A DNA stretch of 64,000 bases, from positions 1,550,001-1,614,000 of the forward strand of contig OY970244.1 in assembly GCA_963715485.1 (NCBI GenBank). The letters are read 5' to 3'. Within the stretch, counting starts at the first letter, position 1. Each line of letters begins with the position of its first letter. The DNA comes from SG8-30 sp963715485 (lineage in GTDB: Bacteria; Pseudomonadota; Gammaproteobacteria; Steroidobacterales; Steroidobacteraceae). Made by a program: the position numbers and the translations under genes. Below, piece by piece: positions 40,245 to 49,726 of this stretch. Below the pieces are notes generated by a model. The model worked only from the letters and a program-made list of their open reading frames with translations. It searched no databases and was not told where the DNA came from.

Positions 40245-42938
40245 TCAGTCCGCCGGCGCTGCGAAGGGGTCGTTGTAGTACTGCGCACCGATGTCGAGCC
40301 ATTCGGCGATCAGCCGCAGTTCCGCGAGGCTCAGGTAACCGGCATGGCTGCCGCCGGTGTCGAAGCGGCTGAAGAAGCGACTCGAGGCCAGCGCGCCGGC
40401 GGGGCTCATGGCGGCCGGAACGGCCACCGGCACCTGGGTCGGCAAACCGGTCACCGGGTCGGGTGGGCCCGGCACCAGGATGTCCTGCAGCGCGCCCATC
40501 ACCAGCACCTGCTCGTTGTCCCCGAACAGCAGGTCCCTGTAGGAGACGAAATGATCGGCTTGTTCGGGCGACGGATCTCCGGTCAGGTCCAGTTGTCCCG
40601 CTGGCACACGCGGCACGTCCGCCGCATCGCGCGGGCTGTGGCAGGCCAGGCAGCTATGGTCCTCGAGCACGGTAATTCCGTCTGTATCCAGTACGAGGCG
40701 TTCAAGGTCCCACAATGGCTGGATGTGGTCCGGGTAATGGATCACGATCCGGCACAACGACGACCAGGACTGCTGGCAGTCCGGGCGCGCCGGCGCTGGC
40801 GTCTGCAGGTCGCTGTAAAGGTAACTGATCGCGACATCCGGCGCTCGTCCGGCGGCGACCGGGTCGGTCCAGACGTCCTGGAACACGACATTGACGGACG
40901 GCACGATCGCTGCGCAGTCCGTCTGGCAGCTGATCCGTGCGCGGGTTTCAGCCATGGACTCGCCCTGGTCTGCGAACAGGGCAGGGTCCGTGTTCGGGAA
41001 CGGCTGGCCGGTGGTCGGTGCGCCCGGATTGACCGAGGCAAACAGCTCGCTGCGGCCGTGCGATAGCGCGGGAACCGCAGCCTGGGCTGCCGCCGGGACG
41101 TGGCAGCCGTCGCAGGTCCGGGTCTCACCGGCCCGCAGCTGCAACCAGTTGAGATGGCGCGGCGAGATGCGCCGACCATCACGATCGGTCACGCTCACTG
41201 CGAAAGGCACGCCGGCCGGCACCTTCACCATCACCGACCCGTCCGGCTCAATCGGCGCATAGGCCAGAATCTCCCGCATGCCGAGTCCGCCCGCCGCCCC
41301 AAATGCCGTGCCGCGAAAATCACGCACTTCGTCGTCAGGAATGCCAACCGCCTTTTCGATGCGCAGGAAACGCGCCGGCCTCTGGTCGGCAGTAGCGAGG
41401 GCCGGGTCGCGAAGCGCTGCGATGCCACCAGGCGCCGCGTCGACACCATCGAGGTCGTAGACGCTGCGGATGTGGAGGACGCCGACGTTCTCAGTCGCCA
41501 GCTCGCTGTCGTAATCGACGCCGGCAACGGCATCCAGGATTACCGGCGGCAGCGGCGAGCGCGGCTCCAGCGCCGCCACGTCGGTGAACATCACGCCTTC
41601 CACCGGCTCGAAAACCGGCCGTTGCGTGCTGTCGCGCGGATCCCAGATGAATATCCCGTAAAGCGGTGCTGCGGACGTGTTCGCCGGGTTGGTGAGGCGC
41701 TCACTGGTGCAGGGCTGTATCCGCCCCTGCTCGACAACCCGGCACAGCGACCAGCTGACCAGCAGCCGGTCGGTGCCGTCCCACAGCGGATAGGCCGCGG
41801 CATAGCGACCGCCCGGCGACGGACCCGGAACGGTGCGGACGTCATTCGACGTCAGGCGTACCTGGGCCGGTCCGGCAAGACCGGCGCTTGCCAGCGTCGG
41901 CTGTGCATTCTCGACATAGGTGCCGGTGTCGATGGCCACGGGGTCGCCGCCAAGCTCCGTGTCGCCGAAGGGCCGGATGAGGCTCACCACCTTCCCGTCC
42001 GGTCGTGCACGGGGCGTGGTGAACTGGATGGTCGAGTTGCCGGATCCGCTATTGTGGCTGTTGGCGCCGTAAAGCAGTTCGAGGCCGCTGCCGTCCGGCC
42101 GGACGGCATAAAGGTTCATCGCGCTGCCCGAGGCATTGTCCCAGCGCGAGAAGACGATGCGCCCATCCGGCAGGACCGACGGATCGAGGTCGTGGCTCTG
42201 GTTGAAGGAGATCTGCCGGATGCTGCTGCCGTCTGCGTTCATCACGTGCAGCACGAAGGCCCACTCGTTGCGGTCCTCATCGAGTGCGGAAAACTGTGGC
42301 TTGCCCTCGTCAGTGAGCGTCCCTCTCGACTGGCGCTGGCGGCTCGATGCAAACACGATGCGGCCGTCTGGCAGGTAGTGTGGTGCTACGTCGTGACCTT
42401 CCTCGGCGACGAGGTCGGAGGCGATCACCCGCCGTAGCGAACCTGTGCTGTGGTCGTACTCATATATATTCCAGGTTGGCTGCTCGCTTTCCTGCGCACC
42501 CTCGATCAGTGGCGCACGCATCGCGAACACGAGCTTGCTTCCATCGAAGGACACGTCGAGGTCGCGCACGTCCCATTCACCGTTGGTGATGCCGGCCGTG
42601 AGGTTTCGCTCCATTGCGGCGGGCGCCGCGCGATCGCGCAACCAGACATCCGCGCCTCCCTGGAAGGTCCGCAGTTCGCGCAGGTCCTCGTCACCGGTTG
42701 GCAGTGCACGCTGTACGTAGGCAATCGGAAAGTCCAGGACGATGGGGTCGGCGGCCTGTCCGCTGCCGATGTTGACGTTACCCTGGCCGCCACTGCTGCA
42801 TGCGCCGATCGTGGCCACGAAGAAAATGACGCCAATCGCCGGAAACGTGAACCGCGTCGCACGCGAGCCCAGGCCGGTGCAGCGGTTGCCGCGAGGGCCC
42901 GCCGAATCGCCACCTGCGTCACACTTTCCGTCCTTCAT
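40245..42938 (-). CDS. Large lipoprotein with beta-propeller and two c-type heme sites (HzsA-like)
   Basis: 897 residues. Lipoprotein signal at the start of a long cytoplasmic-looking N-terminus (FTFPAIGVIFFVATIGACSSGG, Cys at 47), then TolB/PD40-type propeller repeats (LDVSFDGSKLVFAM, APHYLPDGRIVFASSR, PSVLPDGRIVFSRWDN). The C-terminal half has two CxxCH heme-binding motifs, TCDGCHVP near residue 609 and SCLACHSP near 763. The combination of propeller and two hemes recalls the hydrazine synthase alpha subunit family, but no other anammox gene is near and hydrazine chemistry is not implied. It heads the leftward train and is divergent from the monoheme cytochrome gene 171 bases away. The upstream GAGGACCA supports the start. 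Confidence 0.82.
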   Translation of the reverse strand: MKDGKCDAGGDSAGPRGNRCTGLGSRATRFTFPAIGVIFFVATIGACSSGGQGNVNIGSGQAADPIVLDFPIAYVQRALPTGDEDLRELRTFQGGADVWLRDRAAPAAMERNLTAGITNGEWDVRDLDVSFDGSKLVFAMRAPLIEGAQESEQPTWNIYEYDHSTGSLRRVIASDLVAEEGHDVAPHYLPDGRIVFASSRQRQSRGTLTDEGKPQFSALDEDRNEWAFVLHVMNADGSSIRQISFNQSHDLDPSVLPDGRIVFSRWDNASGSAMNLYAVRPDGSGLELLYGANSHNSGSGNSTIQFTTPRARPDGKVVSLIRPFGDTELGGDPVAIDTGTYVENAQPTLASAGLAGPAQVRLTSNDVRTVPGPSPGGRYAAAYPLWDGTDRLLVSWSLCRVVEQGRIQPCTSERLTNPANTSAAPLYGIFIWDPRDSTQRPVFEPVEGVMFTDVAALEPRSPLPPVILDAVAGVDYDSELATENVGVLHIRSVYDLDGVDAAPGGIAALRDPALATADQRPARFLRIEKAVGIPDDEVRDFRGTAFGAAGGLGMREILAYAPIEPDGSVMVKVPAGVPFAVSVTDRDGRRISPRHLNWLQLRAGETRTCDGCHVPAAAQAAVPALSHGRSELFASVNPGAPTTGQPFPNTDPALFADQGESMAETRARISCQTDCAAIVPSVNVVFQDVWTDPVAAGRAPDVAISYLYSDLQTPAPARPDCQQSWSSLCRIVIHYPDHIQPLWDLERLVLDTDGITVLEDHSCLACHSPRDAADVPRVPAGQLDLTGDPSPEQADHFVSYRDLLFGDNEQVLVMGALQDILVPGPPDPVTGLPTQVPVAVPAAMSPAGALASSRFFSRFDTGGSHAGYLSLAELRLIAEWLDIGAQYYNDPFAAPAD

Positions 42939-43038
42939 TGGTCCTCTGCTCCGGTTCGTGCGCGGTGCACACGCGCGATTCCATGCTGAACGAGACTAGC
43001 CTTTGCACGCAGACGCGGGATGTCGCTGTTTGGAGACA

Positions 43039-43067
43039 TTACCGGCACTGAATCGCGCCGATATAGT
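43039..43067 (+). promoter_or_regulatory. Divergent control region between the two cytochrome trains
   Basis: The 171-base gap (42939-43109) must drive both gene trains. A -10-like TATAGT (43062-43067) with a poor -35 TTACCG (43039-43044) at 17 bases could serve the rightward train. No FNR, ArcA or Fur-like palindrome was recognised by eye. Confidence 0.3.
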
Positions 43068-43109
43068 CGGCCCCGACCTCGCATCACCGGGCGTGTGTGG
43101 AGCACAGAA

Positions 43110-44291
43110 ATGGAATTCGATCGACGCAGGCAGTTATCAAACGCGACCCGCTGCACATTGACGGCGCTGGTAGCTGCGATGCTGCTGGCCGGAATGGCGG
43201 AGGCCGGGCCGCGCGAACAGGCCAGGCGCATCCACGACCGCATCGCGGGCGTCCCGCCCGATGACACGGTCCTCGGGTCGATGGAAACCGAAATTGCCGC
43301 CGGCCGGATTACCCAGGCTGCGTACCTGGCGATGGAGAGCCCGTACTTCTACTCGGTGACGCTCAAGAACCTGGCCACGCCGTGGACCAATCGCGACCGC
43401 ACCGTGTTTGCGCCGCTCAACGACTACACCGCCACGTTCATCGGCATGGTCCGCGACGACGTCCCGATGAACGGTCTGCTGTCCGAGGACGTGCTCTATG
43501 TCGGCCGCAGCAGTCTCGGTCTGCCGGCAGTCTCGCCGTCCGGCAACGATCACTACGAGCAAATGGAGCGGCAGCATGTCGACCTGAAGGCGGATCTGGT
43601 GCGGAGCACCCAATCGGCGACCTACGGCCTGCCGCCACAGGCGGCCGCCGGCGTCATGACCACGCGCGCTGCCGCCCAGGCATTCTTCGTCGCCGGCACC
43701 AACCGCGCGATGTTCCGGTTCACGGTGCTGAATCACCTCTGCCGCGACCTCGAGGAGATTCAGGACACCTCTCGGCCAACCGACCGCATTCGCCAGGACG
43801 TCAGCCGCAGCCCGGGTGGTGACAGCCGACTGTTCCTGAACAACTGCGTGGGATGCCACTCGGGGATGGACCCGATGGCCCAGGCCTTCGCCAACTACGA
43901 CTACGACGAGGCCCAGGGACGCTTGGTCTATAGCGGCGGAGCGGTGCGGCCGAAGTACTACAACAACGCCGAGACCTTCAAGCCTGGCTACGTAACGCCT
44001 GATGACCGCTGGCAGAACTACTGGCGCTACGGCCAGAACGCGCTGCTCGGCTGGGACGCGACCTTGCCAGGCACCGGCGCCGGCGCCAGTTCGCTGGGTG
44101 CGGAGCTGGGCAACAGCGAAGCATTCGCCAGCTGCCAGGTGGAAAAGGTCTTCCGGACGGTATGCCTGCGCCCGCCCAACGACTCGGCCGACCGTGCCCA
44201 GGTGGGCTCCATGGTCGCCTCGTTCCGTTCCGGGGGCTACAAGCTGAAGCAGGTCTTTGCCGAGTCGGCAGCCTACTGCCAGGGCGAATGA
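43110..44291 (+). CDS. Periplasmic monoheme c-type cytochrome-like protein
   Basis: 393 residues; signal peptide (CTLTALVAAMLLAGMAEAG) and one CxxCH motif (NCVGCHSGMDPMAQAF, first Cys 246). The N-terminal half is helical (LGSMETEIAAGRITQAAYLAM, SPYFYSVTLKNLATPW); the C-terminal part has Tyr/Trp-rich segments (DDRWQNYWRYGQNALLGW) and Cys residues that may form a disulfide (FASCQVEKVFRTVCLRPP). The start is ATG 43110 with GGAG eight bases upstream. The next gene starts 10 bases after the stop. It resembles the heme-bearing proteins found beside DUF1501-type proteins in planctomycetes and marine gammaproteobacteria. Its electron partner is unknown. Confidence 0.78.
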   Translation: MEFDRRRQLSNATRCTLTALVAAMLLAGMAEAGPREQARRIHDRIAGVPPDDTVLGSMETEIAAGRITQAAYLAMESPYFYSVTLKNLATPWTNRDRTVFAPLNDYTATFIGMVRDDVPMNGLLSEDVLYVGRSSLGLPAVSPSGNDHYEQMERQHVDLKADLVRSTQSATYGLPPQAAAGVMTTRAAAQAFFVAGTNRAMFRFTVLNHLCRDLEEIQDTSRPTDRIRQDVSRSPGGDSRLFLNNCVGCHSGMDPMAQAFANYDYDEAQGRLVYSGGAVRPKYYNNAETFKPGYVTPDDRWQNYWRYGQNALLGWDATLPGTGAGASSLGAELGNSEAFASCQVEKVFRTVCLRPPNDSADRAQVGSMVASFRSGGYKLKQVFAESAAYCQGE

Positions 44292-44301
44292 GGAGACGGA
44301 C

Positions 44302-46768
44302 ATGACAGGCAAGCTGATCCGTCTACTTGGCAGCGCGCGCGCGGCGTTTCCGGTCGCGGCGCTGGCCGTCTTCGTGGCAGCCTGCGGGGGCGGTGCCGCC
44401 ACCGAGCAGAACCCGGTGATCTCTACGCCGTTGCCCGCGGGTTACCAGGGGCCGCCGCCGGCCAGCCAGGACGTGCAGGCTTTCAAGATCAACGTGTGGG
44501 ACAACCTCAACGGATCGAACCGTTGCGGCTCCTGCCACGGGGCCGGTGGGCAATCCCCGCAGTTCGTCCGCGGAGACGACATCAATCTCGCATACCAGGC
44601 CGCCAACACCGTGGTGACGCTGGCCGATCCTGGTGGCTCGTTGATGGTCGGCAAGGTCGGTGGCGGCCACAATTGCTGGCTGGCCAACGACTCCGCCTGC
44701 GCAGACCAGCTGACCGTGTGGATTCGGAACTGGGCCGGTGCCACGCTGGGAGGGACGCGGGAAATCCAGCTCATCGCGCCGCCACTGCGTGAAGTCGGTG
44801 CGACCAAGTCGTTTCCGGCAGACTCCGGCGCCTTTGCCTCGACGGTGCATCCGGTCCTGGTCGAGTACTGTTCCCGCTGCCATTCCTCGGCAGCCACGAC
44901 GCCACAGTCGCCGTTCTTCGCGGAGAGCGATCCGGACATCGCCTACGCGGCGGCCCGGCCGAGGATCAATCTGGACGTGCCCGAGGAGTCCCGCCTGGTC
45001 CTCAGGTTGCGCAACGAATTCCACAATTGCTGGAGCGATTGCTCGCAGAACGCGGCGGAGATGGAGCAGGCGATCCGCAGCTTTGCGGACCAGATCCCGC
45101 TCAGTCAGATCGACGCGAGCCTGGTGCTGTCGAAGGCCCTGGCGCTCTACGACGGCACCGTCGCCAGTGGCGGTAGCCGCCATGACAGCGCGCTGGTGGC
45201 CTTGTACGAGTTCAAGACCGGCACCGGCACGATCGCCTACGACACCAGCGGCGTCGAGCCCGCCCTGAACCTGAACATGAGCGGCGACGTAGCCTGGGTC
45301 GGCGGCTGGGGCGTGAACGTGCGCGCCGGCAAGCTGCAGGGGCCGACTTCGTCCAGCCGCAAGCTGCACGACCTGATCACGGCCAGCGGCGAGTACTCGA
45401 TCGAGGCCTGGGTTGCGCCGGCCAACGTCGTGCAGGAGAACGCCTTCATCGTCGGCTACTCCGGAGGCACGACCACCCGTAACTTCACGCTTGGCCAGAC
45501 GATGTACGACTACGACTTCTTTCATCGCAGCAGCACTACGGGTGCGAACGGTTCGCCCGAGCTTGTCCACGCCCTCGGCGGAGGAGGTGCTGCAGGCCAC
45601 CTTGCAGCACGTTGTCGCGACCTATGACCCGGTAGACGGCCGCAAGCTGTACGTGAACGGCGCCCTGGTCAGCGCGGGGGACCCACAGGCCGGCGGCACG
45701 CTCGCGGACTGGAACGACACCTTTGCACTGGTGCTGGGAAACGAGGTGTCGAGTGACCGGCAGTGGCAGGGCGTGATCCGCCTGGCGGCGGTTCACAACC
45801 GCGCGCTCTCTGCCGGGCAGGTCCAGCAAAATTTCGACGCCGGCGTCGGCGAGCGCTTCTACCTGCTGTTCAGCGTCGCCCACCTCGTGGACGTGCCGCA
45901 GTCCTACGTCATGTTCGAGGTCAGCCAGTTCGACAGCTATTCATACCTGTTCGACAAGCCGGTCTTCATCAGCCTCGACGATACGGTGAGTCCGGATGGC
46001 TTGCGCATCCGCGGCATGCGGATCGGCATCAATGGCGCCGAGGCAAAGGTCGGCCAGGCCTACGTGCCGCTTGACGTGGTGGTCAATGCGAGCGGCTACG
46101 ACCCGGCCGGCGGCTTTCCGCTCTCCGGTGTCGGGACCATCATCGCCCTCGACAAGGGGCCAGCGCTCGACCAGTTCTTCCTGACTTTCGAGCAACTTGG
46201 CGACCAGACCAACGTGCGCACCGAGCCCGCACCGCTGGTGCCGCCCTCGCCACCGGACGGCGTGCCGCTACCCGCGATTGGATTGCGGACCTTCGATGAA
46301 ATCGCCGCCTCGATGGCCACGATGACCGGGGTGCCGCGTAGCGATCCGGCGGTGGCCGAGACCTACGAACGCGTGCGCGAACAGTTGCCGACGGTCGAGA
46401 ACATCGACGGCTTCCTGTCCGCACACCAGGTCGGCGTCGCCCAGCTCGCCATCGAGTACTGCAATTCGCTGGTGGATGACCCGGCGCGCCGCAGCGCCTA
46501 CTTCCCGGGTTTCGACTTCTCCGCACCGGCAGGACAGGCCTTTGACACGGCAGCGGAACGCGACCTCATCGTCGTTCCGCTGGTCACCCGGGCCATCGGC
46601 ACCGGACTTTCCACCCAGCCAGCGTCCGGCGAGGTTCGAGCTGAGCTCGACGGCCTGATCGGCCGGCTCACGGCCTGCGGTGCGGGCTGTGATTCAAGTC
46701 GTACGACAACCGTGGTCAAGGCCAGCTGCGCCGCGGTGATCGGCGGCGCCAGCACGCTGCTGCAGTAG
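44302..46768 (+). CDS. LamG-domain diheme lipoprotein, frameshifted by one base
   Basis: About 821 residues once the frame is repaired. Lipoprotein signal (ALAVFVAACGGG), two CxxCH motifs (RCGSCHGAG near 75 and YCSRCHSSAA near 189), then a LamG/concanavalin-like domain (ALYEFKTGTGTIAYDTSG, EYSIEAWVAPANVVQENAF) and further beta-rich and helical regions to the C-terminus. The first frame ends at 45627 but homology jumps to the next frame near 45565 (NGSPEL, then STPSAEEVLQATLQHVVATYDP), consistent with one extra base in GAGCTTGTCC. Outside this point the coding is clean, so an error or very recent mutation is likely. LamG domains bind sugars or proteins. Start ATG 44302 with GAGGAGACGGAC. Confidence 0.82.
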
Positions 46769-46805
46769 CGGGTCATTCAACCCAAGTCATCTAAGGACAC
46801 AGGGA

Positions 46806-48407
46806 ATGTTCAGGAAACGCAGGCGCGGAGCCCTTCATCCGGACGAGCCGCTGAGGCATCCGGACCACCCGATGCCGGTCACGCGACGGCAGTTCATCTC
46901 CCAGGGCCTGATGAGTGGCGCAGCAACGGTCATCGCCCCGAGCGTGCTTGGTCTGTTCGCCAACCCAAGGGCGGCCGAGGCAGCGCTGTCCGCCGACCTC
47001 GAGGCGCTCAAGCAGAGCTGCGGTATTGCCGTGCAGGGAGCCGGAAAGATCCCGTTCATCTGCATCGACCTGGCCGGCGGCGCCAACATGGTCGGTTCCA
47101 ATGTGCTGGTGGGCGGCCGCGGCGGGCAGCTCGACTTCCTGAGCGCCGCGGGCTACGCCAAGCTCGGCCTGCCGGGCGACATGGTCCCGGATGCGCCCAA
47201 TGCCGGCAGCGCCAGCAACAACTGGATCGACGAACAGCTGGGGCTTCGCTTTCATTCCGACAGCGCCTTCCTCCGCGGCATCATCGACCGCGTGTCGCCG
47301 CTCACCGCAGCGGGAATCAACGGGGCGATCATCCCGGCGCGCTCGGAGAACGATACCGGCAACAATCCGCACAACCCCATGTACGGCATCTTCCGCGCGG
47401 GCGCGGACGGCGAGTTGCTGACGCTGGTCGGATCGCGCAGCTCGGAGTCTGGCGGCAACTCGATGGCGCCAGCCGGGCTGGTCGACCCTGCCGTCCGTCC
47501 GACCAAGATCGACCGGACCAGCGATGTCACGGGCCTGGTCGATACCGGCAAGCTGGTGGGCCTGCTCGACCAGGACGATGCGGTGGCTGTCATGGAGTCG
47601 ATCCAGCGTCTGTCAGACCGCAAACTGGGGCGGGTCGACACCGGCATCACCCGGGATGCCGTGATCAAGGACCTGGTGCGCTGCAACTACGTCAAGGCGG
47701 CCGACCTGACCGACCGCTATGGCGACCCGTCGGCCCTGAACCCGGAGCTCGACCCCGACATCGTCGGCGGAAGCGGCATCTTCAGCCGCGCCGAGTTCGA
47801 CGGCGATGCCGAATTCCGCAAGACGGCGGCCGTCATGAAGCTGGTGGTCAATGGCTTTGCCGGCGCCGGAACGATCACCATGGGCGGCTACGACTATCAC
47901 GGGCAGGGCCGGGCGACCGGCGAGCTCAGGGATTTCCGCGCGGGCCGCTGCATGGGAGCCTGCCTCGAATATGCGGCGCGGCGCGGCGTGCCGTTGATGT
48001 TGTACGTGTTCAGCGACGGCTCGCTGTCGGCCAACGGACAGGTGGACAACTCGGCCGACGGCCGGGGAAAGTTCATGTGGACCAGCGACAATCAGCAGAC
48101 GGCGGCGTCCTTCTTCCTGGTCTATAACCCACGTGGCCGGCCACAGCTATACGCCGGGGATGGTCGCCCGCCCGACCAGCACCAGCAGATCGGCTGGTTC
48201 CGCGCAGATGGTTCGGTAGAGACTTCATCCACGCCGGCCGCCAATAACGTCAACCTGCTGGTGGAAACGGTGGTGCTGAACTACCTGGCGCTGCACGGCG
48301 AGCAGGGTCAGTTCTCATCCTTGTTCCCGGTAAACGGGCTTGGCGCCAGCTCGCTTCAGGACAGCCTGATCGCATTCAATCCGGTCGTTAACGGCCGGAT
48401 CGTCTGA
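46806..48407 (+). CDS. Tat-exported DUF1501-like protein
   Basis: 533 residues with a twin-arginine signal: VTRRQFISQGLMSGAATV at about 25-42, so it is exported folded. The rest resembles the DUF1501/sulfatase-like proteins often co-encoded with cytochromes of the DUF1592/LamG type: IPFICIDLAGGANMVGSNVLVG, NPHNPMYGIFRAGADGELL, TITMGGYDYHGQGRATGELRDFRAGR, YVFSDGSLSANGQV. The His/Asp/Gly pattern GGYDYHGQG suggests an alkaline-phosphatase-like metal site, but no activity is known. A methionine at position 23 is an alternative start just before the Tat motif. It is third in the rightward train, 37 bases after the LamG gene. Confidence 0.82.
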   Translation: MFRKRRRGALHPDEPLRHPDHPMPVTRRQFISQGLMSGAATVIAPSVLGLFANPRAAEAALSADLEALKQSCGIAVQGAGKIPFICIDLAGGANMVGSNVLVGGRGGQLDFLSAAGYAKLGLPGDMVPDAPNAGSASNNWIDEQLGLRFHSDSAFLRGIIDRVSPLTAAGINGAIIPARSENDTGNNPHNPMYGIFRAGADGELLTLVGSRSSESGGNSMAPAGLVDPAVRPTKIDRTSDVTGLVDTGKLVGLLDQDDAVAVMESIQRLSDRKLGRVDTGITRDAVIKDLVRCNYVKAADLTDRYGDPSALNPELDPDIVGGSGIFSRAEFDGDAEFRKTAAVMKLVVNGFAGAGTITMGGYDYHGQGRATGELRDFRAGRCMGACLEYAARRGVPLMLYVFSDGSLSANGQVDNSADGRGKFMWTSDNQQTAASFFLVYNPRGRPQLYAGDGRPPDQHQQIGWFRADGSVETSSTPAANNVNLLVETVVLNYLALHGEQGQFSSLFPVNGLGASSLQDSLIAFNPVVNGRIV

Positions 48408-48560
48408 TCTAAGCTGGACGTCCGCGGCGGGATACCGGCGCCTTCCGGCGGCGACCGGCGCTGTGACGCACCGCTCCATCGCGACCCATCGCCGGCCCGC
48501 GTCGCCGAACCGCGACATGCCTCGCATCCGCTGCGGCTGCAGCTATGGCAGTTTTACGGA

Positions 48561-49076
48561 ATGTCTACGAACTCGTGTCGACTGGCGTATGCATTGCTTG
48601 CCGGGCTGGCCCTCGGCCTAGCCGGGCCCTGCCCGGTGACTGCCGCGGCGGAGGCGCCCGGGCTTGCGCCCGATTTCGCGCTCAAGGCGCTCGACGGATA
48701 CAACTACCGACTGTCCGAGTACCGTGGCGAGGTGGTCGCGGTGGTCTTCTGGGCCAGCTGGTGCGGCGGATGCCGACGCGAAATGGAGCGCCTGCAAGGC
48801 TTGAGCGGCGTTTACGGCAACGCGGGAATGAAGATCCTGGGCGTGACGGTCGACGAGCAGCCTGACACGGCGCGATCCGTCGCGGCCGCCATGGGCGCGG
48901 GTTTTCCACAGCTGCTCGACTCGGGCAAGTCCGTGAGCAAGGCTTACCGCCTGGAGTCCCTGCCGACCACGCTGCTCATCGACCGCTCGGGAGTGCTGCG
49001 CTACGCCTACGGCGAACTCGACGCGCGCGGCGAGAGTGAGATGCTCGGCCAGTTGCGCATGTTGCTGGATGAATAG
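48561..49076 (+). CDS. TlpA-family periplasmic thioredoxin with CGGC active site
   Basis: 171 residues; signal peptide (AYALLAGLALGLAGPCPVTAAA), thioredoxin fold with VVFWASWCGGCRREMERL (CGGC in place of the usual CGPC) and cis-Pro loop LESLPTTLLIDRSG. The second residue between the Cys pair sets redox potential, so this protein should differ in function from the CGPC paralog at 38337. Likely roles are keeping heme-site cysteines reduced for cytochrome maturation or acting on cysteines of the envelope complex. It is preceded by a 153-base gap, so it may have its own promoter. The ribosome site is weak. Confidence 0.9.
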   Translation: MSTNSCRLAYALLAGLALGLAGPCPVTAAAEAPGLAPDFALKALDGYNYRLSEYRGEVVAVVFWASWCGGCRREMERLQGLSGVYGNAGMKILGVTVDEQPDTARSVAAAMGAGFPQLLDSGKSVSKAYRLESLPTTLLIDRSGVLRYAYGELDARGESEMLGQLRMLLDE

Positions 49077-49086
49077 GGAGTCCTAA

Positions 49087-49722
49087 ATGTCCATAGACAG
49101 TCCGGGAATTGCCCAGGCCTGGTTTGCCGCAGACAGGCGCAGACGCGGGCCCGAAGGGACACGTGCGACGCACCGTCGTTGGTCGGTGGTAGTCGCCTGC
49201 CTGCTTGCCGTCGTGATCTGCGTGGCAGCCCTGGCCGACGACGCAGCGGCGCCGCAGGATGCGACGCAGCCATCCTTCCAGGGACTCGACGCGGAAGTGC
49301 AATCGCTCAAGCAGGAAGTCGTTGATCTCAACCGCGACCTGTTCATGCTCGAGGAAGAACTGCTGTTTCCTGCCAATACGCAGGTCGCCGTCTTCGTCTC
49401 CATGGACGTCGGGACGTTCTTTGCGCTCGACTCGGTGAAGGTCCTGCTGGACGGCAAGGAAGTCACCAACTACCTCTATACCCAGCGGGAAGCCGAGGCG
49501 CTGCTGCGCGGCGGCGTGCATCGCGTCTGGCTCGGCAACCTCAGGGCGGGCAAGCACGAGATGACGGCCTTCTTTACTGGCAAGGGGCCGCATGAGCGGG
49601 ACTACAAGCGCGGCGCGACACTCGAGTTGAACAAGGGGGTCGGCGCCAAGTACGTCGAACTGAAGATCAGCGACCGGGCGCGCCAGCTGCAGCCTGAATT
49701 CGTCGTGAAGGAGTGGGAGTAG
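49087..49722 (+). CDS. Membrane-anchored coiled-coil protein with PEGA-like domain
   Basis: 211 residues. A cytoplasmic N-terminus of about 30 basic residues, one membrane segment (WSVVVACLLAVVICVAALA, 32-50), a coiled coil (about 65-92: LDAEVQSLKQEVVDLNRDLF), then a beta domain with VKVLLDGKEVTNYLYTQ, VHRVWLGNLRAGKHEMTAFF, which has the shape of PEGA/carbohydrate-binding-like modules. It probably stands in the periplasm with its coiled coil reaching from the inner membrane. Start ATG 49087 with GGGAG. It is four bases before the TPR gene and inside the ExbB-ExbD-TonB-like train, so it is likely a structural part of that complex. I do not recognise a named family. Confidence 0.75.
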   Translation: MSIDSPGIAQAWFAADRRRRGPEGTRATHRRWSVVVACLLAVVICVAALADDAAAPQDATQPSFQGLDAEVQSLKQEVVDLNRDLFMLEEELLFPANTQVAVFVSMDVGTFFALDSVKVLLDGKEVTNYLYTQREAEALLRGGVHRVWLGNLRAGKHEMTAFFTGKGPHERDYKRGATLELNKGVGAKYVELKISDRARQLQPEFVVKEWE

Positions 49723-49726
49723 CCGC

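Noticed and set aside
40245..42938. Hydrazine synthase / anammox interpretation
   Set aside because: Only the domain layout is similar; no HzsB/HzsC or hydrazine-oxidising gene is nearby and the organism looks gammaproteobacterial.
43137..44402. Leftward 421-codon open frame over the monoheme cytochrome gene
   Set aside because: The rightward frame has a signal peptide and a CxxCH site; the leftward one has no domain and His/Arg-rich shadow composition.
44323..45600. Leftward 425-codon open frame over the LamG gene
   Set aside because: The rightward frame carries a lipobox, hemes and a LamG fold; the opposite frame has none.
48408..48560. Hairpin-like GC repeats before the second tlpA
   Set aside because: Imperfect arms and no T-run; not enough for a terminator or regulatory call.
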